64,000 bases of DNA from Polaromonas eurypsychrophila (GCF_014641715.1 NZ_BMIG01000003.1:124001-188000), one strand, 5' to 3'; positions 8,824 to 17,953 are shown, counted from the first letter of the stretch. Made by a program: numbers and translations. Notes: generated from the sequence alone by a model not told the origin.

Positions 8824-8850
8824 TGTCTAAATCAGTCACTAGAGTTGACA
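8824..8850. promoter_or_regulatory. Candidate PhnF operator in the phnG/phnF divergent region
   Basis: TGTCTAA at 8824-8830 faces GTTGACA at 8844-8850, an imperfect inverted repeat with 13 nt between the arms. It lies just upstream of phnG. TTGACA at 8845-8850 could also be a -35 element for phnF, but I see no good -10 after it. Position suggests an operator; the sequence alone does not prove it. Confidence 0.3.
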
Positions 8851-8915
8851 GCAGTGCAAGAAAAGCTGCACATCGAATGCAAGAGAAGCCTAGTTCAACC
8901 GGACAACATGACCAA

Positions 8916-9689
8916 ATGATGACAAGCGAACGTACTTTTCCCAGCGCTCCCGGCAGACGCAGCGGCGTGGCGGTGTGGAAGCAGATTGCCGACACACTGA
9001 GCACGGAAATCCGCAACCGCGCCTTCTCCGCCAGCGGCCGTCTGCCCAGTGAAAATGAACTCTCGCTACGTTTTGGCGTGAACCGCCACACCCTTCGCCA
9101 GGCTGTCGCGGCCCTGCAGCTTGATGGCCTGGTGCGCATCGAGCCGGGACGCGGCACCTTTGTCCAGCACGAGCTGCTTGACTACGTGTTATCGCGCCGG
9201 ACCCGCTTCAGCGAGAACCTGCAGCGCCAGGGACTGCTTCCCAGCAAACAGTTGCTGACCGCCCGCGAAATGACTGCCCCGGAGCGTGCCGCACACGAAC
9301 TCCGGCTGGACAAGGGGACCAAGGTGCTGATGGTGGAGATGCTGGACGAAGCCAACAACCAGCCGATTGCGCTGGCCACCGCGTACTACCCCGCCGCACG
9401 ATTTGCCGGCTTGCTGGAGATGCTCAACGACGGAACCAGCACCACGGACATCCTGCGACATTTCGGTGTCGCCGACTACGTGCGCGCGGAAAGCCGCATC
9501 ACCACACAAATGCCCTCCGATGAAACCGCACGCCTGCTCAAGCAGGCCACCAGCCGACCGGTGCTGAGTGTCGAGTGTCTCGACGTGGACATGGACGGAC
9601 GGCCCATCAAATATGGCGAGACGGTTTTCTGCGGTGACCGGGTGCAACTGGTGGTCAGCGCCGGTCGGGACGCAGGAGAAAGCGCATGA
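8916..9689 (+). CDS. phnF: Phosphonate utilisation regulator PhnF (GntR/HutC family)
   Basis: GntR-family repressor, 257 aa, with an N-terminal winged helix (LPSENELSLRFGVNRHTLRQ, then LVRIEPGRGTFV) and a C-terminal UTRA ligand domain. Divergent placement beside phnG is the usual position of PhnF. The reading frame also opens at ATG 8823, but that would consume the intergenic region and add 31 unconserved residues. ATG 8916 or 8919 fits the family (E. coli PhnF is about 241 aa). The last base pairs overlap the next gene as ATGA. Confidence 0.88.
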   Translation: MMTSERTFPSAPGRRSGVAVWKQIADTLSTEIRNRAFSASGRLPSENELSLRFGVNRHTLRQAVAALQLDGLVRIEPGRGTFVQHELLDYVLSRRTRFSENLQRQGLLPSKQLLTAREMTAPERAAHELRLDKGTKVLMVEMLDEANNQPIALATAYYPAARFAGLLEMLNDGTSTTDILRHFGVADYVRAESRITTQMPSDETARLLKQATSRPVLSVECLDVDMDGRPIKYGETVFCGDRVQLVVSAGRDAGESA

Positions 9690-10381
9690 GTGCGCGTTAC
9701 GCGATTTATTTTTCGCCGGCCAAACACTCTGCCTGGTGGACCTTCGGTGCGCACTGGCTCGGCCGCGATGAACACGGCGACACCGAACGGCCTCAGCCTG
9801 AGGCGCTTGGGATCAGTCCCGCAGAGCTGACAGGCATTACGGCCGAGCCGCGTCGTTATGGATTTCACGCCACGCTCAAAGCCCCTTTTCACCTTTCGGC
9901 CGGCCACGACGAGGCCGACGTGGTCGCGCGCCTGGGCCGTCTTGCACAGACGCTGGCATCCGTGACACTGGGTCCCCTAAAGCTAGCCAATCTGGGCAAC
10001 TTTATGGCTTTGGTCCCCGAGGCTGCGCCGGAAGGTTTGCAGTCGCTGGCTGCAGCCTGCGTCACCGACCTGGACGACCTGCGGGCGCCACTGAGCGAGG
10101 CGGAACTCGCCCGCCGTCAAAGTGCCGGACTTGATGCGCGTGAAAGAGAGTTGCTGGCGTTGCATGGCTATCCGCATGTGCTGGAGCGGTTTCGCTTCCA
10201 CATGACGCTGACCGGGCCGGTCGACATGGCGGCAGCCGAACGCGTCAGCGAGGTCCTTGCCCGCGACGTGGCATGCCTCAATCTGGAGGCTCCCCTGACA
10301 CTGGACCGGCTCTGTCTGTTTGTCGAACGAAAACCCGGGGCGCCGTTTCAGCGCGTCATCGACATCCGCTTGCGCGCATGA
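9686..10381 (+). CDS. Phosphonate-operon 2H phosphoesterase-like protein (DUF1045)
   Basis: Family known from phosphonate operons (DUF1045), 231 aa, related to 2H phosphoesterases and 2'-5' RNA ligases. Both catalytic H-x-T motifs are visible: His61-Ala-Thr63 (GFHATLKAPFHL) and His172-Met-Thr174 (RFHMTLTGPVD). 2H enzymes open cyclic phosphodiesters. C-P lyase produces ribose 1,2-cyclic phosphate 5-phosphate, which PhnP normally opens, and no phnP is seen here. The gene is coupled by ATGA overlaps to phnF before it and to phnN after it. I infer that it stands in for PhnP; the reaction is untested from this sequence. Confidence 0.85.
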   Translation: MSARYAIYFSPAKHSAWWTFGAHWLGRDEHGDTERPQPEALGISPAELTGITAEPRRYGFHATLKAPFHLSAGHDEADVVARLGRLAQTLASVTLGPLKLANLGNFMALVPEAAPEGLQSLAAACVTDLDDLRAPLSEAELARRQSAGLDARERELLALHGYPHVLERFRFHMTLTGPVDMAAAERVSEVLARDVACLNLEAPLTLDRLCLFVERKPGAPFQRVIDIRLRA

Positions 10382-10968
10382 GCACCGCGCAAAAGACCGG
10401 CGCCTGGGTATTTATTTGCGGGCCGTCTGGTTCGGGCAAGGACAGCGTGATCGCGTATGCACAACAGGCGCTTGCGGCCCGGAGCGACATCGTCTTCACA
10501 CGGCGCTTCGTCAGCCGTCCTGTGCACGCGGGCTCCGACCACGATGCGCTGACGCCAGCGGCTTTTGCTGCGCTGGCACAGGCGGGTGGCCTGAGTTGGC
10601 ACTGGCGGGCCCACGGCTTCTCATATGGCATCGCCAGGCACTATGACGAAGCCGTCGGGGCGGGATGCCTGGTGATCGTCAACGGATCACGCGAGCACGT
10701 CAATGGTTTGCCAGCTTCGCCCGACCGGCTTGTGCTTCACATCACTGCGGAGCCGACGGCACTGGCCCAGCGCCTGTTGCGGCGCGGCCGCGACAGCGCC
10801 GAAGCGGTGGCACGGCGCCTGGAACGCAACGCGGATTTCGACGCCATGCCCGCCGACTGTGTGATTTTTAACGACGGCGAGCTGGCTGACGCTGGCCGGC
10901 AGCTTGCAAACTACCTGGAAGAATCCACCCTGTCGGCAGACGCGGGGCCCACGCAGCGGGCGCGCTGA
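10378..10968 (+). CDS. phnN: Ribose 1,5-bisphosphokinase PhnN
   Basis: Kinase that converts ribose 1,5-bisphosphate to PRPP with ATP, the last step that recovers the ribose carrier of C-P lyase. It is 196 aa with a guanylate-kinase-like fold. Walker A GPSGSGKDSV begins at residue 15, and RFVSRPVHAGSDHDAL matches the substrate region. ATG 10378 overlaps the preceding stop as ATGA. Its 3' end overlaps the convergent HD-domain gene by 58 bp, so the two C-termini share DNA. Confidence 0.92.
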   Translation: MSTAQKTGAWVFICGPSGSGKDSVIAYAQQALAARSDIVFTRRFVSRPVHAGSDHDALTPAAFAALAQAGGLSWHWRAHGFSYGIARHYDEAVGAGCLVIVNGSREHVNGLPASPDRLVLHITAEPTALAQRLLRRGRDSAEAVARRLERNADFDAMPADCVIFNDGELADAGRQLANYLEESTLSADAGPTQRAR

Positions 10969-11492
10969 AGCACAGCGGCATAGTGTGTCCAGTCGGGCGT
11001 TGAAGCCTCCGGAATTTTGACGCCATCGTCCCAGCGCCGTAGCGCCACCGCATCGGCGGCAAACGCCTGATCGATGAAGGCCGCGGCTTCTTCCGCCGAG
11101 AAAGGCCCGCCTTGCAACGCCAGGCTTCGTTGGGAAGCCGGCGACAGGCCAGCCCAGTAGCCCGGGTCTGCCTGGCACAGGTAACGCTTGGCATCCACAT
11201 GCATGCGTATCGGTGCCAACACGGCATCCGGAAACACATCTCGCAAAAACGGCAGCGCCATGAACTGGTGCAGGTCGTCCACTCCCACAGATTTTGGGCG
11301 CTGTTCGGGGGCGAGCAAATGTCCCAGGTCATGCAGCAGCGCCGCCGCGATCAGCGCCGGCGTCGCTCCCGCCTGCTCGGCCAGTTGCGCGCACTGCAGC
11401 GCGTGCTGTTGTTGGGTGACGGCCTCGGACCCGTATTGCACCGCTCCGTTCGTATGGAACAGCTCCGTGATCTCATCAAGTGTCAACGCCAT
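10911..11492 (-). CDS. PhnZ-like HD-domain phosphonate oxygenase
   Basis: HD-domain protein of the phosphonate-associated family that includes PhnZ, the mixed-valent di-iron enzyme that cleaves 2-amino-1-hydroxyethylphosphonate to glycine and phosphate. It is 193 aa. Residues Tyr20, Glu23, His30, His54-Asp55, His75 and His98 follow nearly the same spacing as PhnZ Tyr24, Glu27, His34, His58-Asp59, His80 and His104. Motifs are LLHDLGHLL and RMHVDAKRYL. It is the last gene of phnCDE-HD, 11 bp after phnE. No PhnY-type 2-oxoglutarate hydroxylase is in the window, so its substrate is unclear. Confidence 0.85.
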   Translation of the reverse strand: MALTLDEITELFHTNGAVQYGSEAVTQQQHALQCAQLAEQAGATPALIAAALLHDLGHLLAPEQRPKSVGVDDLHQFMALPFLRDVFPDAVLAPIRMHVDAKRYLCQADPGYWAGLSPASQRSLALQGGPFSAEEAAAFIDQAFAADAVALRRWDDGVKIPEASTPDWTHYAAVLQRARCVGPASADRVDSSR

Positions 11493-11503
11493 GTTGCCCG
11501 CTT

Positions 11504-12313
11504 CTAAACCAGCGCCTTGCGTATGCGTGCCGAGATCAGGTCGATGACACTGACGGTGACCACAATGATGATCATCACGGCGCAGGTTTCGGCGTACTGG
11601 AAACCGCGGATGATTTCCCACAGCACCACGCCGATGCCGCCAGCCCCCACCATGCCGACCACCGAGGCAGAGCGCACGTTCGACTCGAAGCGGTACAGCG
11701 TGTAGGAGATCCACAGCGGCAATACCTGAGGAATCACGCCGTAGAGGATCTCCTCCAGCGCATTGGCGCCGGTGGCGCGTATGCCTTCTACCGGCTGCGG
11801 GTCAATCGACTCCACGGCTTCCGAAAACAGCTTGGCCAGGATGCCGGTGGTGTGGATCCAGAGCGCTAGCACGCCGGCAAACGGCCCCAGCCCCACGGCC
11901 ACAATGAACAGCATGGCAAAGACCATCTCGTTGATGGCGCGCGCCGCATCCATCAACCGACGCACCGGCTGCCGCACCCAGACCGGCGCGATGTTGGCGG
12001 ACGACAGCAGCGCCAGCGGTACCGCGCAGACCACCGCCAGAGCCGTGCCCCACAAGGCGATCTGCACTGTGATCACCATCTCATGCAGGTAGCTGCGCCA
12101 CTCCTTGAAGTTGGGCGGAAAAAAACTGGCCGCGTATTCGGCCATGTTGCCGGAGTCGCGCAGCAGGTCCAGCGGGCGCATGTCGGCGCCCTGCCAGGAC
12201 AGGGCCAGCAATCCCAGCAACACCCCCCAGGCCATCAGGCCCAGCAGGCTGGTGCGCGGCATGTCCGGCAGCGCAGGCGGCGTTGGCACCGGCAGGCGCG
12301 CAGTGGTACTCAC
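11504..12313 (-). CDS. phnE: Phosphonate ABC transporter permease PhnE
   Basis: Inner-membrane permease of the phosphonate importer, 269 aa, with about six hydrophobic segments. The first is [15 protein letters not shown] near residue 25. The coupling region [20 protein letters not shown] contacts the ATPase. A typical PhnE ending, [20 protein letters not shown], is present. It starts 8 bp after phnD. Confidence 0.93.
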   Translation of the reverse strand: MSTTARLPVPTPPALPDMPRTSLLGLMAWGVLLGLLALSWQGADMRPLDLLRDSGNMAEYAASFFPPNFKEWRSYLHEMVITVQIALWGTALAVVCAVPLALLSSANIAPVWVRQPVRRLMDAARAINEMVFAMLFIVAVGLGPFAGVLALWIHTTGILAKLFSEAVESIDPQPVEGIRATGANALEEILYGVIPQVLPLWISYTLYRFESNVRSASVVGMVGAGGIGVVLWEIIRGFQYAETCAVMIIIVVTVSVIDLISARIRKALV

Positions 12314-12321
12314 AGCGCCGC

Positions 12322-13287
12322 TCAGTTCTTGGCCAGCTCGGCGAGCTTGCGGTCAATCTCGGCGACCTTGGCCTGCTTTTCGGCGCCAGGCAGGTTGGCG
12401 TCGGCCTCGAACTTGTTGCGTTCCTTGAACAATTCAAGTTGGCGGATCGGAATCAGCTGGGCGTTGGTGGAAGGCTTGAAGGCCGACAGCTTGGAGATTC
12501 TCATCAGCACGTCTTTTTCCTGCTGGCCGCCCTGGCCATACGTGTAGAAAAAGTCCTTGAGCTTTTGCTGCGTGACGGCAGGAAGGTCCTTGCGCATGAC
12601 CAGCGGGTCCAGCGGAATCAGCGGCGAGGTCCAGACCACGCGAATATCCTTGAATTTTTCGGGCAACTTGTCCTTGACCTTGTCCAGATTCTCGCTGTTG
12701 TTGGTAGCCACATCGACCTGCTTGTTGGCGACCGCCAGGGCGTTGCTTTCGTGGTTGGCGCCTCGCGACACCTTGAAGGCTGTCTTGGCATCGATCTTGT
12801 TTTGCGCGAAAACATAGTAGCTGGGCACCAGGAAACCCGAGGTGGAGTTGGGATCGCCATTGCCGAAAGACAGACTCTTGGCGTTCTTGAGCACGTCGTC
12901 CAGATTCTTCAGGGGGCTGTCCTTGTGCACGATCAGGTGCGAGTAATAACCCTGGGTGCCGTCGGCGTTGACCATCTGCGCAAACACTTCGCCATTGGCG
13001 CGGTCCACGGCCTCCATGGCTGATTTGTTGCCAAACCATGCCACATGCACCTTGTTGAAGCGCATGCCTTCGATGATGCCGGCGTAGTCAGGCGCAAAAA
13101 AGGCATTGACCTTGTAGCCGGTCTTTTTCTGCATGTCGTCGATCAGCGGCTGCCAGTCGGACTTCAGGTTTTGCGACGACTCGGTGGAGATGATGCCGAA
13201 GTTGATCTCCTTGAGGTCCTGCGCATGGACGGGCGCCAGCACGAGCAGCGCCGCAGCGGCCAGTCCGGTCAATAGATTTTTGATCAT
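12322..13287 (-). CDS. phnD: Phosphonate ABC transporter binding protein PhnD
   Basis: Periplasmic phosphonate-binding protein, 321 aa, with a Sec signal peptide ([18 protein letters not shown], cleaved after HAQ or HA). Ligand-loop stretches [26 protein letters not shown] and [10 protein letters not shown] match the PhnD fold. ATG 13287 follows AAGGA with good spacing and opens the signal peptide. The frame extends upstream without support. High expression is expected, as for most binding proteins. Confidence 0.94.
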   Translation of the reverse strand: MIKNLLTGLAAAALLVLAPVHAQDLKEINFGIISTESSQNLKSDWQPLIDDMQKKTGYKVNAFFAPDYAGIIEGMRFNKVHVAWFGNKSAMEAVDRANGEVFAQMVNADGTQGYYSHLIVHKDSPLKNLDDVLKNAKSLSFGNGDPNSTSGFLVPSYYVFAQNKIDAKTAFKVSRGANHESNALAVANKQVDVATNNSENLDKVKDKLPEKFKDIRVVWTSPLIPLDPLVMRKDLPAVTQQKLKDFFYTYGQGGQQEKDVLMRISKLSAFKPSTNAQLIPIRQLELFKERNKFEADANLPGAEKQAKVAEIDRKLAELAKN

Positions 13288-13324
13288 GGTAATTCCTTGA
13301 AAAGGTGGGTATGCAAAGGTGAGA

Positions 13325-14188
13325 TCAGGCAGCCTGCGCCATCGGCGTCGGCCAGGCCAGGTGGGGAACCGGTTTGACCTTGTCTTCCAGGCTGGAGATG
13401 GCATCGCCCAGGGACAGGATGTCGTCGGCTTCGGCGCCGTACAGGTCGCGCAGCACGGCAGGCGTCAGGCCCACGGAGGGGCCGTCGTACACCACCTTGC
13501 CCTGGTGCAGGGCGATGGTGCGGGCGCAGTATTTCATGGCCACATTGACCTGGTGCAGTGACACCACCACCGTGCAGCGGTCTTCGCGGTTGATGCGCGC
13601 GAGAATGTCCATCACCTTGCGCGAGGACTCCGGGTCCAGCGAGGCAATCGGCTCATCGGCCAGCACCACTTTGGCGCCCTGCACCATCGCGCGTGCAATC
13701 GCGGCGCGCTGCTGCTGGCCGCCCGACAGGGTGGACGCGCGCTGGGCAAAACATTCGGCAATACCGACCCGGCGCAGGGCTTCGATGCCCCTGGCTTTTT
13801 CTTCGGGTGTGAACCAGCGGATCAGGCTGCGCCACATCGGCACCCGGTGCAGGGTGCCGGCCAACACGTTGACCAGCACCGGCAGGCGGCCAACCAGGTT
13901 GAACTGCTGGAACACAAAACCGATGCCGGAACGCACGGAGCGGATGTTGGCGGCGATTTTCCCATTGCTTTGCACCGTGCGGCCATGGATCACAATCGAG
14001 CCCTGCCCGGTCGAATCGCCGGCCATCAGGCCCGCCATGTGCCGCAGCAGGGTGGATTTTCCCGAACCCGAAGCCCCGATCAGCGCCACCATTTCGCCTG
14101 GCGCAATACTCAGGTCGACCTGTTGCAGCGCCTTGCGGCCATTGCCAAATGTCTTGCTCAGCGTGTTGATTCGAATGGCAGCGTCCAT
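13325..14188 (-). CDS. phnC: Phosphonate ABC transporter ATP-binding protein PhnC
   Basis: ATPase of the phosphonate importer, 287 aa. Walker [10 protein letters not shown] lies near residue 38, the signature is [15 protein letters not shown], and Walker B is [15 protein letters not shown] 14188 has GGAGA at 5 nt spacing and is preferred to the upstream ATG at 14212. It is the first gene of phnC-phnD-phnE-HD. A Pho box and -10 lie 43-60 bp upstream, pointing to PhoB control under phosphate starvation. Confidence 0.95.
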   Translation of the reverse strand: MDAAIRINTLSKTFGNGRKALQQVDLSIAPGEMVALIGASGSGKSTLLRHMAGLMAGDSTGQGSIVIHGRTVQSNGKIAANIRSVRSGIGFVFQQFNLVGRLPVLVNVLAGTLHRVPMWRSLIRWFTPEEKARGIEALRRVGIAECFAQRASTLSGGQQQRAAIARAMVQGAKVVLADEPIASLDPESSRKVMDILARINREDRCTVVVSLHQVNVAMKYCARTIALHQGKVVYDGPSVGLTPAVLRDLYGAEADDILSLGDAISSLEDKVKPVPHLAWPTPMAQAA

Positions 14189-14214
14189 GGTCTCTCCAGG
14201 TGGTGTTGCCATTG

Positions 14215-14248
14215 AATCTAGGGTCGCAATGTGTCGGTTTCGTGTCAG
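14215..14248 (-). promoter_or_regulatory. Pho box and -10 element of phnCDE
   Basis: On the minus strand 14248-14231 reads CTGACAC-GAAA-CCGACAC. These are two 7-bp direct repeats with a 4-bp A-rich spacer, the layout of the PhoB box (CTGTCAT-AWAW-CTGTCAY). Ten bases further on is TAGATT (14220-14215), the right distance for a Pho-type promoter in which the box replaces the -35. phnC starts 27 bases after it. Confidence 0.65.
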
Positions 14249-14287
14249 TGGCCGCCAAAACTCGCGTTTTGGCCAGCGCGGCACAAT

Positions 14288-15793
14288 ATGTCCATGCCTT
14301 ACCTGCCCGTCTTCATCGCGCCCACCCGCTATACCGACCCTGTCGCCGCGCTGGCGCAAGTCCGCCTGATTTATGACCAGCAGATCGCCCACCTGCGCAG
14401 CGCCATGCACCGCTACGTGGCTGGTGAAACCCTGCCCGGCCATGTGCGGGCCTTTTACCCCTTTGTGCGCGTGCAGACCGAGACCGTTGCCCGCGCCATC
14501 CTTGAGACGCCCGACATCGAGCAACTCAGTTATGGCTTTGTGGCCGGCCCCGGCCGTTTCGAGACCACGCTGACCCGGCCCGACCTCTATGGCAACTACT
14601 ACCTGGAGCAGTTCCGGCTGCTGCTGCAAAACCATTCGGTAGAACTGGAGGTGGGCACCAGCACCCAGCCAATTCCGGTGCACTTCTCATTTGCCGAACA
14701 CGACCATATCGAGGGCAGTCTGAGCGCCGCGCGCCGCATGCTGATGCGTGATGTGTTCGACCTGCCGGACCTGGCCGCCATGGACGACGGCATTGCCAAC
14801 GGCACTTACGAGGCCAGTCCCGGTGAGCCGCAGCCGCTGGCGCTGTTCACCGCCGCGCGTGTCGACTATTCGCTGCAGCGCCTGCGCCACTACACAGGAA
14901 CTTCGCCGCACTGGTTCCAGAACTTCGTGCTGTACACCAACTACCAGTTCTACATCGACGAGTTCGTGCGCTTGGGCCACGAGGAGATGGCCAATCCCGG
15001 CAGTGAATACATCGCTTTTGCCGAGCCTGGCAACGTGGTCACGCGGCGCGCTGGCCTGCCGCCCATCGCAGGCGATGAACTTGGCATGGCACCGCCGCGC
15101 CTGCCGCAGATGCCGGCCTACCACCTGATGCGCGCGGACCGCAGCGGCATCACCATGGTCAACATCGGCGTCGGCCCGGCCAATGCCAAAAACATCACCG
15201 ACCACATCGCCGTGCTGCGTCCTCATGCCTGGATCATGCTGGGCCACTGCGCCGGCCTGCGAAACAGCCAGCAGCTCGGCGACTATGTACTGGCGCACGG
15301 CTATGTGCGCGAGGACCATGTGCTCGATGAGGAACTTCCGCTGTGGGTGCCGATTCCGGCGCTGGCCGAGATCCAGGTGGCGCTGGAGCGCGCGGTCAAG
15401 GATGTGACACGGCTTGAAGGACCGGACCTAAAGCGCATCATGCGCACCGGCACCGTGGCCTCGACCGACAACCGCAATTGGGAGCTGCTGCCTGGCAACC
15501 AGCCGCAGCGCCGTTTCAGCCAGAGCCGCGCGGTCGCGCTGGACATGGAAAGCGCCACCATTGCGGCCAACGGTTTCCGTTTCCGCGTGCCCTACGGCAC
15601 CTTGCTGTGTGTCAGCGACAAGCCGCTGCACGGCGAGATCAAGCTGCCGGGCATGGCGAACCACTTCTACCGCGAACGTGTGGACCAGCATTTGCGTATC
15701 GGAATGCGCGCCATCGAGTTGCTGCGCGAACAGGGCACGACGCAGTTACACAGCCGCAAGTTGCGCAGTTTTTCAGAGGTGGCATTTCAATAA
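14288..15793 (+). CDS. amn: AMP nucleosidase
   Basis: Cytoplasmic enzyme that hydrolyses AMP to adenine and ribose 5-phosphate, 501 aa. The C-terminal nucleoside-phosphorylase-like domain shows [17 protein letters not shown] and the ribose-binding [15 protein letters not shown]. The N-terminal regulatory domain is typical of Amn. ATG 14288 or ATG 14294 could start it, and similarity begins at [13 protein letters not shown]. It diverges from phnC and shares its promoter region. In E. coli amn is itself phosphate-starvation induced, so the pairing makes sense. Confidence 0.94.
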   Translation: MSMPYLPVFIAPTRYTDPVAALAQVRLIYDQQIAHLRSAMHRYVAGETLPGHVRAFYPFVRVQTETVARAILETPDIEQLSYGFVAGPGRFETTLTRPDLYGNYYLEQFRLLLQNHSVELEVGTSTQPIPVHFSFAEHDHIEGSLSAARRMLMRDVFDLPDLAAMDDGIANGTYEASPGEPQPLALFTAARVDYSLQRLRHYTGTSPHWFQNFVLYTNYQFYIDEFVRLGHEEMANPGSEYIAFAEPGNVVTRRAGLPPIAGDELGMAPPRLPQMPAYHLMRADRSGITMVNIGVGPANAKNITDHIAVLRPHAWIMLGHCAGLRNSQQLGDYVLAHGYVREDHVLDEELPLWVPIPALAEIQVALERAVKDVTRLEGPDLKRIMRTGTVASTDNRNWELLPGNQPQRRFSQSRAVALDMESATIAANGFRFRVPYGTLLCVSDKPLHGEIKLPGMANHFYRERVDQHLRIGMRAIELLREQGTTQLHSRKLRSFSEVAFQ

Positions 15794-15795
15794 GC

Positions 15796-15812
15796 GGTCG
15801 CTGAAAGCGACC
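15796..15812 (+). terminator. Hairpin after amn
   Basis: Perfect inverted repeat GGTCGCT-GAA-AGCGACC begins 3 bases after the amn stop. The T-rich run (TTGTTTT) follows only after about 10 bases, so this is an imperfect intrinsic terminator at best. Confidence 0.4.
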
Positions 15813-15820
15813 AGCTGCGC

Positions 15821-15872
15821 TATTGTTTTAATAGCTATTCGCCCTTGCCTGGTATGGGCTGGAGGCCAATTT
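15821..15872 (+). repeat. Dispersed intergenic element, copy B
   Basis: Contains ATAGCTATTCGCCC and GGGCTGGAGGCCAATTT, 19 nt between ATAGCT and GGGCT. It lies between the convergent amn and hydroxyacid dehydrogenase genes. Confidence 0.65.
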
Positions 15873-15882
15873 CTCTTGTATT

Positions 15883-16890
15883 TCAGGCGACAGTGTATTG
15901 CAGCGGCTGACCCGCATGCCAGCGCGCCAGGTTGGCCAGGAACAGCGCACTGACGCGCTGCTGGTTGCCGTCGGAGTGGCCGGCCGAGTGCGGCGTGACG
16001 ATGACGTTGGGCAGGCTCCACAGCGGTGAGGCGCTGTCCAGCGGCTCATGCTCGAACACATCGAGGTAGGCCCCGCCCAGTTGCCCGGATTGCAGGGCCG
16101 CGATCACGTCGGCTTCTACCACCACCTCGCCGCGCGCGACATTGACCAGACAGGCGCCGGCCGGCAGCAGGGCCAGCATGCGGGCGTCCACCAGAGCGCG
16201 TGTCTGCGGCGTCAGCGGGCAAGCCAACAGCAGCCAGTCGGCGTGCGGCAACACGGCAGGCAGTTGCGCCAGGCCCACCATCTCGACCCCCTCCTCGGGC
16301 GCTGGCGCGGAGCTGTGGCGCGCCACCACGACCCGCAAGCCGAGCAAGCGCAGAAAGGCCGCAATGCGCCGCCCTATCGGCCCCCAGCCGACGATCACCG
16401 CCGTCTGGCCCGCCAGGTCGCGCGGCGCCTGGCCCTCACGCACCAGCGGCGCCCAGCGGCGCGCCTGCTGGGCGGCCATCAGCTGCGGAAAGCGCCGGGC
16501 CAGCGCCAGCAAGCCGGCCAGCGCGGTCTGCGCCACCACCTCGGCATTCGCGCCGGACGAAGTGCTTATCTGGACACCGCGCGCCCGCAGTTCGGAGTAA
16601 ATCGGCCGGTCCGCGCCCGCTGAGTGGATGTGGACCCACTGCAGGCCGGTCCCACCTCTCAACAAATCGTAAAAATTCTGCGTCGCCGGCAGCACCTCAT
16701 GTTTGGTGGACTGGCCAGTCACATCGCGCGAAACAAAAGCCAGGTCGAAGTCATCGCCGGGAGCGAGTTTTTCGGCCAGCACCAGCGCATGGGGCCGCTC
16801 GCCCAGCACCTGCGCGATCCGCCCCTTCAGCCCGGCCGCCGCAGGTGCCGAGAGCAGAATGCGCACAGGCGCGGACGCGGCCAGCGTCAT
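15883..16890 (-). CDS. D-2-hydroxyacid dehydrogenase family protein
   Basis: NAD(P)-dependent oxidoreductase that interconverts D-2-hydroxy acids and 2-oxo acids, 335 aa. The nucleotide-binding motif is VIVGWGPIGRRIAAFLR. The catalytic Arg lies in VNVARGEVV, the Glu in DVFEHEPL and the His in VTPHSAGHSDGN. The start at 16890 overlaps the preceding Bug gene as ATGA. It is the last gene of the long minus-strand array and probably handles a hydroxy or oxo acid intermediate there. The substrate is not deducible. Confidence 0.88.
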   Translation of the reverse strand: MTLAASAPVRILLSAPAAAGLKGRIAQVLGERPHALVLAEKLAPGDDFDLAFVSRDVTGQSTKHEVLPATQNFYDLLRGGTGLQWVHIHSAGADRPIYSELRARGVQISTSSGANAEVVAQTALAGLLALARRFPQLMAAQQARRWAPLVREGQAPRDLAGQTAVIVGWGPIGRRIAAFLRLLGLRVVVARHSSAPAPEEGVEMVGLAQLPAVLPHADWLLLACPLTPQTRALVDARMLALLPAGACLVNVARGEVVVEADVIAALQSGQLGGAYLDVFEHEPLDSASPLWSLPNVIVTPHSAGHSDGNQQRVSALFLANLARWHAGQPLQYTVA

Positions 16891-17903
16891 TCCGAGGTTG
16901 CGCCCGACTGGCGTACCACCAGCTTCCACTTTTCGTGCTCCTTCTTGACAAACTGGCTGAACTGCTCGGGCGTGCCGCCCACCGGATCGGCGCCTTCGCG
17001 AATCATCTGCGCTTCAAGCGAAGGCAGGACCTCATTGACCGCGCGGTTGAGTTGGGCCACCACCAGCAGCGGTGTGCCCTTGGGCGCAAAAAAACCAAAC
17101 CAGGAGCCAGCTACAAAACCCGGAAAGCCGCGTTCGGATACCGTTGGCACGTCCGGCATGGACCGCGAGCGTTTGACACTGGTCACGGCAAGCGCCTTCA
17201 GCTTGCCGGCCTGGATCTGGCTGATCACCGAGGGGATCGTGGCGAACATGAAGTTGATTTGCCCTCCGAGCAGATCGTTCAGCGCATTCGCGCCCTTGTA
17301 GGGAACATGCAGGAGGTCGACGCCGATGCGTTTGCCAAGCATGAAGCCCGACAGATGCGCGGAGGTGCCGGTGCCGGTGGACCCGTAACTCAGGCCTTGT
17401 TTCGCCTTGGCATACGCCACAAACTCCTCAAACGTTTGCACCGGCATGGACGGACTGACCACCAGCACATTCGGAACATCGGCGATCTGAACCACCGGCA
17501 CCAGATCGGTCAGCGGGTTGTAGCTCATGCGCTTGTAAAGTGACGGATTCACGGCAATCGGGCCGACCGAGTTGACGATCAGTGTGTAGCCGTCGGGCGC
17601 GGCCCTCACCACCTGCTCGGTGCCGATGTTGCCGCCCGCCCCCGGCTTGTTGTCGATGACAAAGGGCTGTTTCCAGCGCTCGGTCAGCTTCTGGCCCACT
17701 GATCGGGCCAGAATGTCGGTGGTGCCACCGGCCGTGAAGGCGACGACCACCCGAACCGGCTTGTTCGGGTACGGCGCTGAGCCGGCCTGCGCGAAGACCT
17801 GGCCAGGCAGCGCAAAGCCGGCTGCCATGCCTGCGGCGGTGGCCAGCAGCTGACGGCGGCTCCCCACCGGGGTATTGAACATGGTTGTGTGATCTGCGTT
17901 CAT
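16887..17903 (-). CDS. Bug/TctC-type tripartite tricarboxylate binding protein
   Basis: Extracytoplasmic solute receptor of the Bug family, 338 aa, which binds small carboxylates. It has a twin-arginine-like leader (GSRRQLLATAAGMAAGFALP, cleaved near FAQA). Family motifs are YPNKPVRVVVAFTAGGTTD and NKPGAGGNIGTEQV. ATG 17903 follows AGGAGAG. No tctA or tctB membrane genes are in the window, so it is an orphan receptor. It overlaps the dehydrogenase downstream as ATGA. Confidence 0.92.
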   Translation of the reverse strand: MNADHTTMFNTPVGSRRQLLATAAGMAAGFALPGQVFAQAGSAPYPNKPVRVVVAFTAGGTTDILARSVGQKLTERWKQPFVIDNKPGAGGNIGTEQVVRAAPDGYTLIVNSVGPIAVNPSLYKRMSYNPLTDLVPVVQIADVPNVLVVSPSMPVQTFEEFVAYAKAKQGLSYGSTGTGTSAHLSGFMLGKRIGVDLLHVPYKGANALNDLLGGQINFMFATIPSVISQIQAGKLKALAVTSVKRSRSMPDVPTVSERGFPGFVAGSWFGFFAPKGTPLLVVAQLNRAVNEVLPSLEAQMIREGADPVGGTPEQFSQFVKKEHEKWKLVVRQSGATSE

Positions 17904-17953
17904 TGATCTCTCCTTGGTTGTTAAATCTGCGTTCAGTTCTCTTCTGCAGTTGA

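Noticed and set aside
8823-8915. Longer start for phnF at ATG 8823
   Set aside because: It would add 31 unconserved residues and remove the only promoter space between phnG and phnF.
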